Assembly: GCA_036785705.1 (NCBI GenBank)
Contig: JAWUZG010000005.1
Span: 3,220,001 to 3,284,000 of the forward strand
Reading direction: 5' to 3'
Length of the DNA: 64,000 nt
Source: Acanthornis magna
Lineage: Eukaryota; Chordata; Aves; Passeriformes; Acanthizidae
Part shown: piece after piece, positions 12,191 through 25,475 of the stretch
Layout: the number at the start of each line of letters is the position of its first letter
Position numbering within the stretch: the stretch's first letter is position 1
Translations under genes and position numbers: made by a program
The notes under the pieces: generated by a model
The model's input: only the letters and a program-made list of their open reading frames with translations
Told to the model about the DNA's origin: nothing
Database searches by the model: none

Positions 12191-13064
12191 AGCTGAAGAA
12201 CCTGGTCTCAGCAATTTGACAAAAACATCCCTGACATATTTCAGCTACCGCAGAAAGTTTGTGACACTGAAAGGAAATTAAAATGTGTGTGGAAGGTTGA
12301 ATAGGAACGTGGGGCTTGTGTTTGTGTGCACATGAGATTTAAAGCCATGGGCAGAGCAGGGCCATGTGTGTTTTCAAAAGCACAAATGGGAATTAGACAC
12401 ACAGCTTCCATTGACTTCCAGTGAAAGAACTGCCCCTTGTGCCTTTGAAATTCTTCCCCTTTATTTACTGTACCTAGGTAAAACCAGGGCTGAAAACTAT
12501 CAAGTGCTTTAAAAGGGATTGGAGCTGGAGTGCTGCTGCTTTGGGATTCTAATTGAGAGGAACAAGATGCAACCATCCCAAAACAAATTTCATGATGTCC
12601 CAAAAATCGGCTTATGACACCAATTGCTCAGAGCTTCAAACTTAGAGTGCTCTAAAAGTACACCTTGACCTGATGGGGGCCAGTTCAGGAATTTCCATTG
12701 GAGGGCAGAACTAATTGTTCTCCCTCCCTGGGTGGGAAGAGTAGGGTAGTTACACCTAAAGGTCTGACCCATGGAATTGTCCCCGATAAACCCAAACTGC
12801 ACAGTGTCAGAGGAGGAGCAGGGTCTGGGTGTTGAAGGCAGGTGTGTTCTGAGGTGCCTCTTGGCTCTGATTTTGGTGAAGGTGGCAGGAGCTGCCCAGT
12901 TCCTGTGCTCACAGTGTCGTGCTGTCTCGGCAGGACGGCTGTGAGCAAACAGTCTGAGGATGTTTTAGCAGTGCATAGAGCTGCATATATTTTCCATAAA
13001 TAGGAGTTTATTCTTTGGCAGACAAGCCAGCATTAGAGCTGCAAAAACACACGGAATATAGTAA

Positions 13065-13210
13065 GTGCTGGGGAAAAGAAAACCAAGCAGAGAGACAATC
13101 TGTGAAGCAGAAGAAATAAATAGAGACTGAACAGAAAGAAAAATAGAAAAATGAGGGGAAAAATTAAAAAGCCAAGGTGAAAAGGAAAGAGATAGTAAGG
13201 AAAATAAGAG
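13065..13210 (+). repeat. A/G-rich low-complexity tract
   Basis: About 145 bp are strongly biased to A and G on the plus strand, with GAAA, AGAAA and GGAAA words but no fixed repeat unit. It is polypurine simple sequence, and no element boundary or tail structure is visible. Confidence 0.6.
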
Positions 13211-14459
13211 AAGTCAGGAAAATCTGGGATTCCTCATTGTGGGAATGGCACAAATCCATCAGTGGTGTTTTGCAGGCCACACATCGCTCTGGACACTCCA
13301 ACTGCTTCTTTACCCAACTTCTTTAAAAAGCAGCTGATTCCCAAGGCAACGGGACCAAGTACATTATTTTTTATTAATCCTCATCCTTAACTTAAACTGA
13401 CCCATTAAAATAAGTACCACTGGGGGTATTTTTTGGTTCTTCTTTTCAATGAAATAGAAAAAAATGAAGAAATAAAAGCAAAACAGAAGTTTTAAGAGGA
13501 CAGCCAAGTCATGATAAGCAGCACCCATAAAGTGCAAATATCCACCTGTGCTTAATCAAGAAGGAAACTTGGCAAGGTGTGGACATCAATTATCCCTACC
13601 CATTCAAACAGATAAAGCAATAAATTTTAAAAAATTAAAAAAGAAAAGAAAAAGAAAAGAAATAGGCCATGTAATTGATAATTTTTCTTGGTGTTCTCTC
13701 TGATTTCCAAAATCCTGTTTAAATGAGCAGAGATGACAACGGCAATTTCTGCTTGAAAACAAAATTCTGAGCTCAACAACCAAAGGCCAGCAAAACCCCA
13801 TTCTTTTCCTAGGCAGAGCTGAACTCAGCATTAATTAATTTAGGACACAACTTTCTGGAGCTCAGTTATTCCCTTGGGCAACAACTTTACCTCACATTAA
13901 TTTACAGTTCAATGGCAATTTTATGGATACTTGAACTTTTATTACTGTCTAACCTATACAACCAGAGTTGAACAGATTTTGCTAGTAGGATAAATGATCA
14001 CTTGGTTGTAAAATGAGTTATTGGAATTGCCTTTTCCATACATTACAGACAGTCAGAGATGGCTTTCTCTGTCCAAGACGCTGAGACCAGGGAGGGGACA
14101 CTGCCACCAACACAAGCAGGACAAAACTCCTGGCCCCAGTACTCCCTGTGACCCACACAGAGTCCAAGCGCCCAAACCCATACAGCCCCTCTCCAAAAGT
14201 GTATAAAAAATTAAATAAAAGACTGAAACAGACCCTGTTTTACCAGCCAGGCCACTTTGGGGACCAGGTGGCCCCAGAGCCACGCCTGAGGGCACTGGGC
14301 TGTGCTGGGATGGTACAAACGAAGGGCTGGGGTAGAAAAGCCTCTCCCAGAGCTCCTGTGACTGCTAAAGACAATTACTATGAGCAAAATTATCAGTAGC
14401 TGATTATTCTTAGCACAGAATATTTATCCTGTGATATTGATTTTATTACAGAAAACTCC

Positions 14460-14484
14460 TTATAGTATGTAATAGATACTATAA
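14460..14484. repeat. Inverted repeat, 9-bp arms with 7-nt loop
   Basis: The left arm TTATAGTAT (14460-14468) and right arm ATACTATAA (14476-14484) are perfect reverse complements around GTAATAG. It lies in an AT-rich, TAAT-containing stretch. Base composition makes AT hairpins fairly likely by chance, so no function is claimed. Confidence 0.7.
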
Positions 14485-16868
14485 AAACTGCTTTGTGCTG
14501 CTAGCATAAAAATAGCTCTATAATATTTTAAATAAATGTGTGGCATATTATTTTAGGATTGTGGAAAGCACAAAATCCTGCGCAGTGAAAAACATCACTT
14601 TTCAAGAAATGAAACAGAACAAAATATTAATATCACCTCAGTCAATATTTCAGTTTTAGATAAAGTTCACCTTGAAATCTAGCCATCAATTTCTTATAAC
14701 ACCAGAATTGATTTAAAAAAAAAAAAAAAATCCAGTCGTAACTTCATTTAAATCCAGTCTTTCTAAGTCTGTTGCACTTCAGAAAATGTAGCTGAATAGA
14801 AAAAGTCTCTTTTTCTCCCCCCAGCTTTAAACCCCATTTGATGAGTACCTAAAATAATGCAATCTGCACTTTGAATGAAAAAGTCCGTGGTGCACATAAA
14901 CTCCTTGTGGGATCCTCTGAAGGCTCCAAATGTCCTCTTGGTGCAGGATCACTGCTGGATGGAAGGGCCAGAGATTTTCTGCTCCAAGCTCCTTTTAAGA
15001 ACTTGGGAGATCCAGATGCAACAGTGAAAAGTGGGAAGCAGTTTGCACTTGAAGAGAATGGCTTTATGAAACCCTTCAAGTATTTAAGAATTAGAGCTAT
15101 TAAATGCATGATCTATGACTTTTAAAGCTCTGATCTGCCTAATCTTTCTTCCATCCCTCTCCCCCAAAGGCATTAATAAAGCCCAAATTAAGCCATGCCA
15201 AATCCTCATTTTCCATCTGAGTTTGATGTTTCAAAGGCTCTGCTGTTCTACCTTTGTTTTGACATACAAAAATGTCACTTCTGCTTGGAAATGTGCATAT
15301 TTGGCAACGAAAGAGGAAATAAAGACTTCCCCTGCATTGTAAGCTGTGTGTTACAGTCTGTCAGCAATCAACAGGGGCAGATGTTCAACTCATCATCCTC
15401 TCTTAGAAACTGGTGTTTAATTAATCAAACTCCTCTCTCCCCTCTAAGGTGTCCCTAAACCAGGAGGTCCAGCATATCCATTGGCCACTTTCTCCAGAGG
15501 TGTGATAACAAACTATCCCGGACTTGGATAGACCCAAAAGTCACACAAATGAGTCCATCCCTGAACTAGACTTGACCTGAGCTGTGCAGACACATCAGCA
15601 CATCATCAAAAGCATCCTGGGCTTTCTCTAACTTGGAAACTAAGTGGAACTAAGTTCCATTTTTGCTTCCTTTCAGACCCAGACAACAACTTATGTTTCT
15701 GAAAGCTCTTCTTTCTCCTTCCGTAATTATTGTTATTGGTTTCATAAAACATTTTATTTCTCTTCACAGCTCAGGCATGATTATTACCAAGGCCAGAGCA
15801 CCATTTTACTAATCCAAATAAGCTTATTAGAGAATATTTTGCAAGGCCAAGTTTTTTACCTTCTACACAAAGGTGGTGCCACTTCCCCACCATCACTTTT
15901 AACTATTTCAATCAATGGAAAGAAAAGACCACGAAATGGAGATTATAGAAAGAGTTCTTTCCACCTGTGCATGCCCCAGTGCCACCTTTGGACAGGAATC
16001 ATTCAGCAGCAGGCATTAGAGTCCAGGAGCTGGCCCTTCCCAAGGCCTTCCAGCTGAAGGTGAACACCTCCACCCTTTATCTCCTCCCTTCCAAGCGCAC
16101 TGTGTTCCCCACGCACCACGGCAGGTCCAGGGTCAAGCCGAAAGCCCCAGCTGAGTGCTGAGGAGCTGCACTGGGAGTGTCCCACTGCCTCTGTCCAGCC
16201 TGTAAATCACGAGTGCCCATTTCTCCTGTGCCTATGAATTTATTCACCAGAGGAAGGCTTTCATACACTGAGTTTTAGTGTCTGTTATTTGATGGTAATC
16301 GATTAATTTTTAACTATCTTTCAGCCCTTTGATGTTCTATAAATAGCCTAAGCTAATAGAGACTTCTTTATACTCAGAATGCAGATCCACTGTGAGGTTA
16401 TTTGAAAGAAAAAAAGGAGTCTGGTGTAGTATGTTTGTTCAATGTGTTATTAACTCAGAAAGGAAATTGAGCTATAGTGAACTATGTAGATCTGATTCTG
16501 ACAGCTGCAAACAATTCATAGTGAAAATGACTCAGCCTAATTCACGTTTTTTAATTATTTTCTCCCCCACTTTCTTTTGCAGACAGATAAAGGGTTCAAA
16601 ATGACCTTGAATTGAAAACCTTGGATTTATCTTAGTGTTTTCTTCTTTCTTAGCGCTGTATCCAAAACTTCCTTACTGGGAAGTCAGCAAAATCAGGGAA
16701 AAAACCCAAACAACAAAACACCTCCTGTCTGATGTACCTCGTTTTGCTTCCAATACGTCCCAGACAGTGCTGTGAGCAATGTAAATTGCTCTTCAGAAAT
16801 TCAGTTTGGAGGGATGGAATAGACACAAACCCTCAGCCGTGGTGAGGAACTCAGAAATATTAGTGGCC

Positions 16869-16887
16869 TTTTTTTTTTTTTTTTTTT
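16869..16887 (+). repeat. Poly-T homopolymer (about 19 T)
   Basis: This is an uninterrupted T-run. No retroposed sequence is recognised next to it on the minus strand that would make it a poly-A tail. It directly precedes a TAAT-rich block. Confidence 0.85.
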
Positions 16888-16914
16888 AAATTTACATTTT
16901 CCCTGTTAGTTCAC

Positions 16915-17050
16915 CCTGAGATCCCAACGGCACGATTTACTAATTAATTACTATTATTAGCTAATGGCAGTGAAAACTGAAATTACTGCCTGCCTTAAGC
17001 GTAACAAAATTGACAATAAATCTGTAGTGTGTGAATCATTTCCTTAACCA
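16915..17050. promoter_or_regulatory. Candidate conserved non-coding block rich in homeodomain cores
   Basis: The stretch holds the double homeodomain word TAATTAATTA (16941-16950), followed within 40 bp by TTAGCTAATGG. GACAATAAATC and two AATTACT words also occur. It is free of repeats and low-complexity sequence, unlike its poly-T left flank. This fits a homeobox-responsive enhancer core, but the evidence is motif clustering in AT-rich DNA and is weak on its own. Confidence 0.2.
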
Positions 17051-18613
17051 AACGCCAACAACGGTGGCTTGATGCTTTCCACAAAAACACCTGGCACACG
17101 TGGAGGCACAGCCTTCATGTTCCAAAGCAGGGAAGGGGATGGGCGTTTGCATTCCTGGGCACTACCAGTACAGGGGCACCACCAGATTTCAGAGGGCTTC
17201 ATCCTCTTTTTCTGACCAAAAATGTGGGGGCTGGCTCCTCAGAAATATGGGTTGGACTTGCCCCTTTTGAGCAACGATAATTTACCTTCTGTTTGTCACA
17301 GCAAGTGACGATCACCGAGGTGGCTGCAGCTGCTGGCACCAGGTACTTGCTAGATATACAAAATATTTTAGAGTTTGCATTCTCCATATACATGTGGGAC
17401 ACTTTTTAATGCCCAAATCCTTAAATCTTTTGCAGATGCCCAAAGGAGGTTTGCAGGAGCACCAGGTGAGACCCTCTGTGACACTCTCCAGGAGAATGAA
17501 GCTGCAGAAGGAGGTGTCCACTGCGAGAGGAGGTGTGTGGGTTTGTGTCTGCACGCTTGGCGATGTCTGTGTGACAATTATTCCCTCTCCCAGTCCGGAA
17601 CAGTGGGTGGTCACTGATGTTAGACGGAAATCAATAGGTAGAGAAGAGATTGTTTACAAAAGCATGCCAATGACTGGGTCACTCAAGAAGGAAGTTTGCA
17701 TCGTTCTGAGGAGAAAACACTCAGAAGAGGACTATAATTTAGTGCCTGAGTACCACACTGACTGGGAACTGCATAGACAGATTAGGCAAAAATTAAATTT
17801 GTTTAGACAGACAAGACACAAGAGTCAGATCAAAGAAATCAGCTTCAATGTAGTGCAGGGAATACTCTCCCACCCTCAAAAAGTGTACAAAAGAAAGCAA
17901 AACCAAGAAACTGCCAGCCAAAATTACCAGTGCAGTTCCATTTAACAAAAAATCAATATTACAATAAGATGCCAGTAATGAAAGAAAAACCGCAGCAGTA
18001 TCTCAATAAAGATTACAAATTACGAGATTATAAATGGAGAGCCACAGTCATTTCGGACAGACAAATATGACCACAGTACAACTGGAGGCCAAATGATGGT
18101 TTAGGAAAAATGCCTGTAGCTTTCAAGAAAGCCAAAGGGAGAAGCAAAGATACATCTCAGGGCAGGATTTGGCTCTAGGACTCGCACATGAGTAATGGTG
18201 GCAGGGAGATACAGAATATCACAGAAATAAAAGACCTGCTCATTAGAAACCCATCCAGCCAAACCCATGGGGAGATCCTGAAGTAAAATCTCTGCCATTT
18301 GTTATTTTCAAGAGCTGGTGCCAGTCTTGAGGGTTTTTTAAGGTACCAAAACTGGGTTTTTTTAAATAGTATTTTCTCTTTCATCCATACAGCTCTTAAG
18401 TAATTTACAGGCCTTTGACAAATGAGATCCACAGTGCTCCAAAACCTGCTCCTAACAAATGCCAGGGGCGAGGACTCCTCACTGCAATGATGCTGGATCC
18501 ATCTCCCCAAATGGAATAAAACAGGTAAAAACACACAGCTTGTTCTGGAAACCAGAGACACCGCAGCTAAGGAATACTCCAGTTCACAGGCTCAGCTCGT
18601 TTTGCTCTCAGCC

Positions 18614-18643
18614 CATCTCAGCTCTTGTGCAAAAGCTGAGATG
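18614..18643. repeat. Perfect 10-bp-arm hairpin followed by a T-run
   Basis: The left arm CATCTCAGCT (18614-18623) and right arm AGCTGAGATG (18634-18643) are exact reverse complements around a 10-nt loop. The loop can add two more U-A pairs and leave a GUGC tetraloop. After one further A comes a run of six T at 18645-18650. In transcript form on the plus strand this is a stable stem followed by U6. The arms have about half GC, so the stem is stronger than the many AT hairpins expected here. No promoter or tRNA-like boxes were found just upstream. Confidence 0.7.
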
Positions 18644-18644
18644 A

Positions 18645-18664
18645 TTTTTTATTATAATAAAAAA
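18645..18664. repeat. 20-bp perfect A/T palindrome
   Basis: Six T, ATTA, TAAT and six A form an exact palindrome centred between 18654 and 18655. It continues into A/T-rich simple sequence up to about 18682. It directly abuts the hairpin at 18614-18643. Such sequence can extrude a cruciform, but slippage in A/T simple sequence is enough to explain it. Confidence 0.8.
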
Positions 18665-21600
18665 AAATAAAAATAATAAAAATCCCCACCACACTTTGAT
18701 TCTAGCCCATCCCTTTCATCCAATCACTGTCTAAATAAAAGGCAGAATCTGCCCTGTAGAACTGAGACTCCTTTCTGTTTGTGCAGTGCCACCCAAGCCC
18801 ACACCTTAAGAGATGTTCGTTCATTCTTGTCCTCTTTATTCTATTTAACACACAGCAATAGTTTCACAGCACAGAATATTGTCAACACTTTTATTTCAAA
18901 ACAGGTAAATTGAAGAAAACCCAAACCAAACCAGATTAGAGGGTCAGGACAGACACAAAATGGCATAATGAGAGGGAATGGTGGAAATGACTGAATTAAA
19001 TATGTAGATAACAGCTCCAGAGCAAGGCAGAATGTGCACATGTGCCATCAGGGCAGCACACACTACAATGGAGTGGGAGATACCTACCAGAGCTGGGAAG
19101 GGAACAGATCACAAAGAAAATACAGACTGAAGCCAATAAACTGCAGGAAAACTAAAATCAAAATGATAGGTGAAAGAAATGCATGTATCTGCATTGTGAG
19201 GAGCCCATTGAATTGAGCAAATGATACTCCTCCTGGGGGAATGATTCATTACCATATGGAAAAGACCTAGCCTATGATAAAGGATGGGGGAAAACCACTG
19301 AATAGCAGAATCTACCTACAGAAATTGAAAAAGAACGTTCTTGTTGAATTGTGGCAGAAGTACTTCAAAATTCCGACGGGCCTGACTAACACAGATACGG
19401 AGGGGAGGGAAAAAAAAGCATGTTAAAATATGTGATATCATGCCTACAAGCAAGGGTGAAGGTCGAATCAGAGAAAATTTAAAATGCGCTGAGAAACAAG
19501 CAGCATCAGCAAGAGCGGTGCCAGAACGAACAGATTTTATTCATCTCTACTTCAGGACCAAAAGGCGGGGGGGGAAAAGAAATACTGGAAGTCCTCCTTA
19601 CTTGGGGGCTGTGTCTCCATGCCACTGACCTACTTCTACTTGAAGCACTCTGCTTGGAGAGACTTGCTAATGCTCGAGAAAAAGGTCTTATACCACAACA
19701 ATATTGTGCTACAACAGTGCCCACAGTCTGGCTGCTCGGGGATTTATAAGCCAAGCTCACAAATAGACAGTAATGAGTTACTCACCAGAGGCTGTCAGCA
19801 AAGTTGCTAATTAGTACAAATGGTAGTAGATCTTGTAATGCTGTCCCCGCTTTAGTGGGAACAGTTCCAAGACCACCTAACCTTTATCTCACCGGATTAA
19901 AGACGGATTTGCTCCCTTTACTCCAGCCTGGCATTTCTGGGGGTTTTAATGCACGAGACAAAATCAGAGTTAAAAAGAAAACTCAGGTGCAGCCTTAACC
20001 ACCCAAACAAACGGACTCAGTTCCTGGGGAGACACCCCACGTGCAGAAAATAATTACTCCTCCTTCTCATCACAGAAGATCCAATGCACCCATGTCAACA
20101 GAAGCCCTTCAATTGAATTTTGCAAGAACTGGGCCAAGTCCCAAGGCTGTGAGTGCCAATGCTGCCATGGGGAGCAGCACACCTTGCGCTCCCCAGCCTG
20201 CAGAGCTGACAAAGTCCTTCTGCTAACCAGCAGCTCTAATGCTTCCACTACAGATAAAACCCACCAGAAAAGGCAATTAAACGGGGCACAGTTTTAATGT
20301 GCTGCCTTCAAATAGGGAAACACTTCATCTTCTCAGAATTTCACAGGATCGTGGTAACAAACTGTTGACATATTAAAGCCACTATTAAGAAATATGATGC
20401 TGAAAGGGAAATAGGAAGAATTATTGACTGGTTATTGCAGTTTAAATATATTTATTATTTAAGAAATGCACCGAAGTTGCATTCTTGTTCCCTCTGCCAG
20501 TGAATGTGTAGAAAAACCAAGCACATCAAATTTTAGAGTTTTTCTGGCACTACTTCCTTCAAAAAGAACCAGGTTTTAAAAACCATTGACCTGTCTGGCC
20601 ATTGAGAATGTAATTTCCTATTAAAATATGTCCTTCTATCAGCAGAAGTATTTTCTGTAATATTTTCTGCTGTAAAAACTCCTAGGAAATTAAAGCAGAT
20701 CAAAACCATTTAATACGTATTAAGAAAACAATTTAGACAAGAGGGGTCAGTAATGGAAAGGTGAGATATCTACGACTGGAGCCAAGCTGAGGAAAGGGTG
20801 AGCCGTTTGTAGCCAAGTTAAACAAGACACAATGAAGGTTACCTTGGCTCTGCTGGTTTGTGTAAACCAACACATGAGGATTGTGGGGGGCTGTGACAGT
20901 TCCAGTGTGACTTATTTATCTTGGCCTTTTCCAGGACTGTGTTGTAGGCCGGCTCTGTTTGGAGACATCACACCTTTTCACCCATTCCTCACACCTGGCC
21001 TCTTGTCACACCCGAAATGTTTGCTGCAAATGCTGTATTTTGTTTAGAGAAATGAAGGCTGATGGGGATATCAACCAAATGTCTATCAAAGTATTTTTCA
21101 GCAGCTGACACGTTCTATTACATGAAAAAAATCCCCCCAAATGGTTTATTTCTACTAGAACCCTTACCTGTGTTGTAAAAAATGAATACGTTTCAGTTCC
21201 CTTCCCCTCCCAAAGCAAGCAGGTGTATTTTATCCTGAGGTAACTCAGTCCCTTGCTATCTCCCAGACACATCCTGTAGTCATTCCCTTCTGCCACTTTG
21301 CTGCCCTGTCACAGCACACATGGAAGCACAGAATGCCATCAGGCAGGGCCCAGCATTCAAGGACCTCCAGGAACCACATTTCAGGAGTGCCTGGGCAGCT
21401 GCCTCCCCTCAGCAGCCTGGAAGAGCCCCAGCACAGACACAAAGCCTGGCTGGGGGAGTCAGAGCCTGCAATGTGCCCTGAGAAAAGAGCAATGTGCTAC
21501 AGTTCCTTGTAGTAACCAGGAATAACACACTTTTTTTTTTTTCTTCTGTTCAGTGATTTCAGTGCAACTCAGGCTCCTAAATGCTTTTATGGATCCAGGC

Positions 21601-23639
21601 CAAGACATATTCAGTAATAGATACTGAAACAGATTATTTCATGAGCCAGTTCTGTAGGTTAATTCACATAAGTGAGAAAACAGTTCTGATTGAAGGGCGG
21701 AGTGATTTTTAAAAATTTGATTCATACAGAAGTGTTAACAGCCTTTTGCTTATACCCACAATTGCTGAACAGAATAGAATCAGTGGAAATGTTATTTCCA
21801 AGTTCTGTGGTGTAAATAAAACCTCCTCTCTCTGACTCACATCGTGAGTCATTTTTGTCTGTACATTTTTATGCCGAGGGGGGATGTAACTGCGAGCATT
21901 CTCCTCATGGAGAGCTCCTCATGTCTCAGATTCTCTGTTGCTCTTGGGCTTTGTGGACTCTTAAAACCTCTCTCTCAAGTAATCTCCCTCTTGTTTACTG
22001 TAACCTCAGCCCACTTGTTCAGTTCACTGGCACGAGTGAAAAAAATACCTGAAGTTATATCAGTTACAGAGCTGGCACTTTGCAGAGAATTACATAGAAA
22101 ATGATAAAATAATCAGGAAAGGCCGCATTAGAGCAGCAACACCTAGGCAAATTTACACCTTGTGTGTACAATAACTGTAGGGCATCGGCAATTACTTCAG
22201 CTGAAAATATCTCAATATCTCTTCTCTAAGGACCTTGCCGCTCACAACTTTCACCAAACCATCCTCATTTGTGCTCCAAAGGCTGGCCCAGCCCATGTGT
22301 AATGGCAAAAGAGGAAGGAATGGGAACTAAACCCAGATGCTTCCCCAGCACACATCCGTGAGTGCTGTCTCTATTTTCAGCCTTCTGAGAGCCCTGTGGG
22401 ACCAAGTGAGATGTGACACCTTTATGGGAAGCAAGGATGGGGAGTAGGTGAGGCCGTCCCTCTGCCTGCTGCCCTGGCTTTGTACTGTCCCATGCCTCAC
22501 AACACCAGCCAGAATCAGAGCCTGGGCTCAGGATGTCCCTGCCCAACACAGGTGAACAGGTTTGGGATAACCGTTCATCCTTCAAATATCCTGAATGCTA
22601 AATGAGACAAGAATCTAATGCAGAAAAAGTCATTGTAGTCAGGCGCATATGAATAAACATAGAGCAGAGCTACATGAAGGACAGGGTCTTGATTAAAAGG
22701 TTTAAAATACAATATTCTGTACATCTATGAAAAACCTTCCATGTGTATACAGACAAGAGACTTGATTTGTGGAGAGGGTAGTTCCAAATCCAAGTCACCC
22801 AAGACGAGCAACAGTGATGCTACTTCCTTAATTCTGGCAGATTATGATGACAAAAATTTTTTGCCTTCTGTAAAATAAATGGGAGCCAGGCGAGGTTTTG
22901 AACAAGTCAACCTCGTTTGCCAAACAAATCAGATGTTTAAAAAGGCTATGAACATTAGCAGGTGATGCTTTTTCTGGTTATTGATTCTTGGTGAGGAAAA
23001 GAATGAAATAGTGAGTAGTAGAGGAATACCACGTGTAGCAAATCACACATAACACACGAGAATACTTTCGGTTTACTCCCCTGAGTAGGATGCAGCTCTC
23101 CCCAGGGCTTCCATGACAAAAGCAGTGTGTTCCAGTCAGCACAGCTTTTTACAGTTCCACACGGTGGATCAGCTAACAGCAGAATATATGAGATATGCAC
23201 CAATAAAGCAGCTAGCAGGTGTCGTCTTGGAATTCCTTAAGTGTTCTTAGCAAACCAGGTGCCCACAGGAAGGAGGCAATTTAGGTATCAGTTATATCTT
23301 TACACCTGTTTGCAAATGCTGATCCAGGCCCTCACACCGAGCACTTAGCCAATAGGAAGCTAATGTACAGCAGTGACTAATTGATAATTAAAGAAACCTT
23401 TAGGAATACCATAAAATATCTGGCACAGGATTCTCTCATCCACTTAGCAGAGGCTGCTCTGCCATGCACTTATCATCCCGCTCTGCTAGTTTTCATAACA
23501 ATTAAGATGGTGAATCTGTGTGAATCAGGGGTTCAGTTGCAATTTACAGAGCACTGCCTGTGTTTTATTGTTGTCTGATGGTTCCTTCTTTAGTCTGCAG
23601 AGGGGATCACTCTATTACTGTGCTTTAGACGGCTCACAG

Positions 23640-23800
23640 GTTGGCCCTTGCCCCTCTCTTTCATAAAGTAAGTATAATTAGATGATAATGCCCTTCTTGT
23701 CAAAACTTACTGCTTATTTAAGCCTGCAGTAATAATTTCGATTTATTAAAGATTTATTCAGATAACATTATTATCACTGTTTATTCAAACAGACATTCTT
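23640..23800. promoter_or_regulatory. Candidate conserved non-coding block
   Basis: This repeat-free segment contains a series of homeodomain and forkhead-like words: ATAATTAGATGATAATG, GCAGTAATAATTTCG and CTGTTTATTCAAAC. A pyrimidine tract ends it on the right (23800-23831). It resembles deeply conserved vertebrate non-coding elements by eye only. Base composition alone could produce it. Confidence 0.2.
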
Positions 23801-25457
23801 TTTTCTTTTTCCTTCCTTTTTTTTTTTTCCAGGGGAACAAAAGACATAATTCCTGCAAACAGATGTAACAAACCTGTCAAGTTCTCAAATGGTTAAGTTG
23901 AGCATTTTACTTGGAAAGGCTGACAAATTTTCTTCACTTCAAAATATCATTAACACCAATAACACATTTGCCCAAGCCTATTTCTAAGTTGTAAAAAAAG
24001 ATTGCTACAGATTAAGACCCTTGATATAATGCTATAAGCTCCTAACAATGGTATCTTTTATAGTGAAGAGCAACTGCAGACACAAATTGCCCCCTTTCCT
24101 GCACCTTTTTCACAAAAATCAATATTAAAGTAGTAGCTGCCTTAACTCTCCCATAGACTATATGAGAAAAAACCACAGCCACGCTTAGGACAGTTTAGGT
24201 CAATAAAGAATCAATACTGTGGTTGAATCTGTAGAAAGATAAAAGACTTGGAACTCACTACAGTGTGCCCTATTGTTTCTCTCTATTTTGAAAAGAAGCT
24301 GAAGTGCTCACTTTTTTTTCCCGTTAAACCAGCAATGAATTTCGTGTTTGTGGGAAGCGAGGGAGGTCACTGGAGGCTGCATGTGGCTTCAGTGCCTGCA
24401 GACAAGGGGTCTGATCTTGTTCACCCACACCTCCCAGCCAGTTCCAGGGGAGCCCAGGGAGCAGCAAGAATGCAGCCCTGGGCCCCTGGCGGCCTGGAAA
24501 CCAAAACACTGCTCCAGCTTCCATCAAGCCCAACTCATTTATTAACCGTGGAGAGACTACCCATAAAAACTGTGCAGTGGAAGGCTTCTTATCATGATTT
24601 CCAGCTCCCTGTCCATTAGGAAGGGGAGAGCTGAGTTGGAGCACAGAAAGCTCTCGGGTGTATGTGGCGATTGCCAGGCATGTAGATCCTGCTTAGGGCT
24701 GAAGGCACGCTCACCCTCCACATCTCACGTGGTGATTAGACCAAATTTCAATCCCTGGGTGAAAACACACAGGTTCAGAAGCAAATAAATATTGCACCAG
24801 GCACACACACATCTCCCTGCACGTGGTTTGGATTTGTTTCCCTCTGCTTTATCCCTTTCAGTGCACTGTGCCTTCTTTATAAGCCTGAGAACTGCAACTA
24901 TATACCTGTCTGGAGAGTAACTGAACATGAAAAAATATTGGTTTGTGTGGACTGGAGAGTTCAGATAAAAACAATTTATGAGCCCAAATCTTCCAAATTC
25001 TTTACCTGAAGATGCACTTTGTTATCCTACAAGGGGCAGCTTCCAGCACTTCTCAGCTTACAGCCATAGCTCCTACTTGCAAAAGCTCAGGGAAAATCTA
25101 GATAAAGCTGGAACTGTAGCTCTTCACAAAGATTGGTGAGGAAGTGGGTAGCAACAGAAAGGACAGCCACAGTTTTAAATGCACTTGGCTGTTGAAAGAA
25201 ATGGCAGCGCTCTTGAAATGCTGGGGCTCTCAAATTCACAGGGAACACTCCCACCCTGATCCACAGTTTTGTTACAATTAGAAAAAGCAAAGGGGTGTTT
25301 TTAACATTGCAGACTGAAATGTTCCTGCCTGTAAGATGCACTGAAAAACAGTTAACAACAGTATCTCAAGTACTTTACATAAAGATCAAATGTAATTCTT
25401 CTATTCAGCATTAATGGGATTTTTTTTTTGCTAAATACTTAGTTGTTATTAATAATA

Positions 25458-25475
25458 ATTAATACTAGTATTAAT
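25458..25475. repeat. 18-bp perfect palindrome
   Basis: ATTAATACTAGTATTAAT is its own reverse complement. It is embedded in ATTAAT/AATAAT-type sequence from about 25447 to 25478. It is probably a by-product of local AT repeat turnover, although the central ACTAGT breaks simple A/T periodicity. Confidence 0.85.

Larger units (their letters stand above)
10850..16910. other. Gene-free non-coding DNA
   Basis: No gene is visible. The stretch contains a GGA-rich purine patch at 11760-11786, a long T-rich low-complexity tract at 11840-11935 and an A/G-rich tract at 13065-13210. Further on are an AAAAG-type tract at 13622-13665, a hairpin at 14460-14484, an A16 run at 14715-14730 and a T19 run near its right end. 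One enhancer-like block near 12.0-12.2 kb is listed separately. All open frames are under 140 codons. Confidence 0.7.

Noticed and set aside
16560..16612. Exon start after the strong acceptor ending at 16582
   Set aside because: The acceptor looks good, but the following sequence reaches stops in short order and no donor follows. Likely a chance pyrimidine tract plus AG.
17394..17945. 183-codon plus-strand open frame
   Set aside because: Ordinary translation without domains, overlapping other open frames on both strands at its 5' half, and no start or splice context.
23805..23880. Exon after the pyrimidine tract and CAG at about 23832
   Set aside because: The tract is poly-T simple sequence. 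The only nearby donor-like GTAAC gives a short segment with nothing recognisable.
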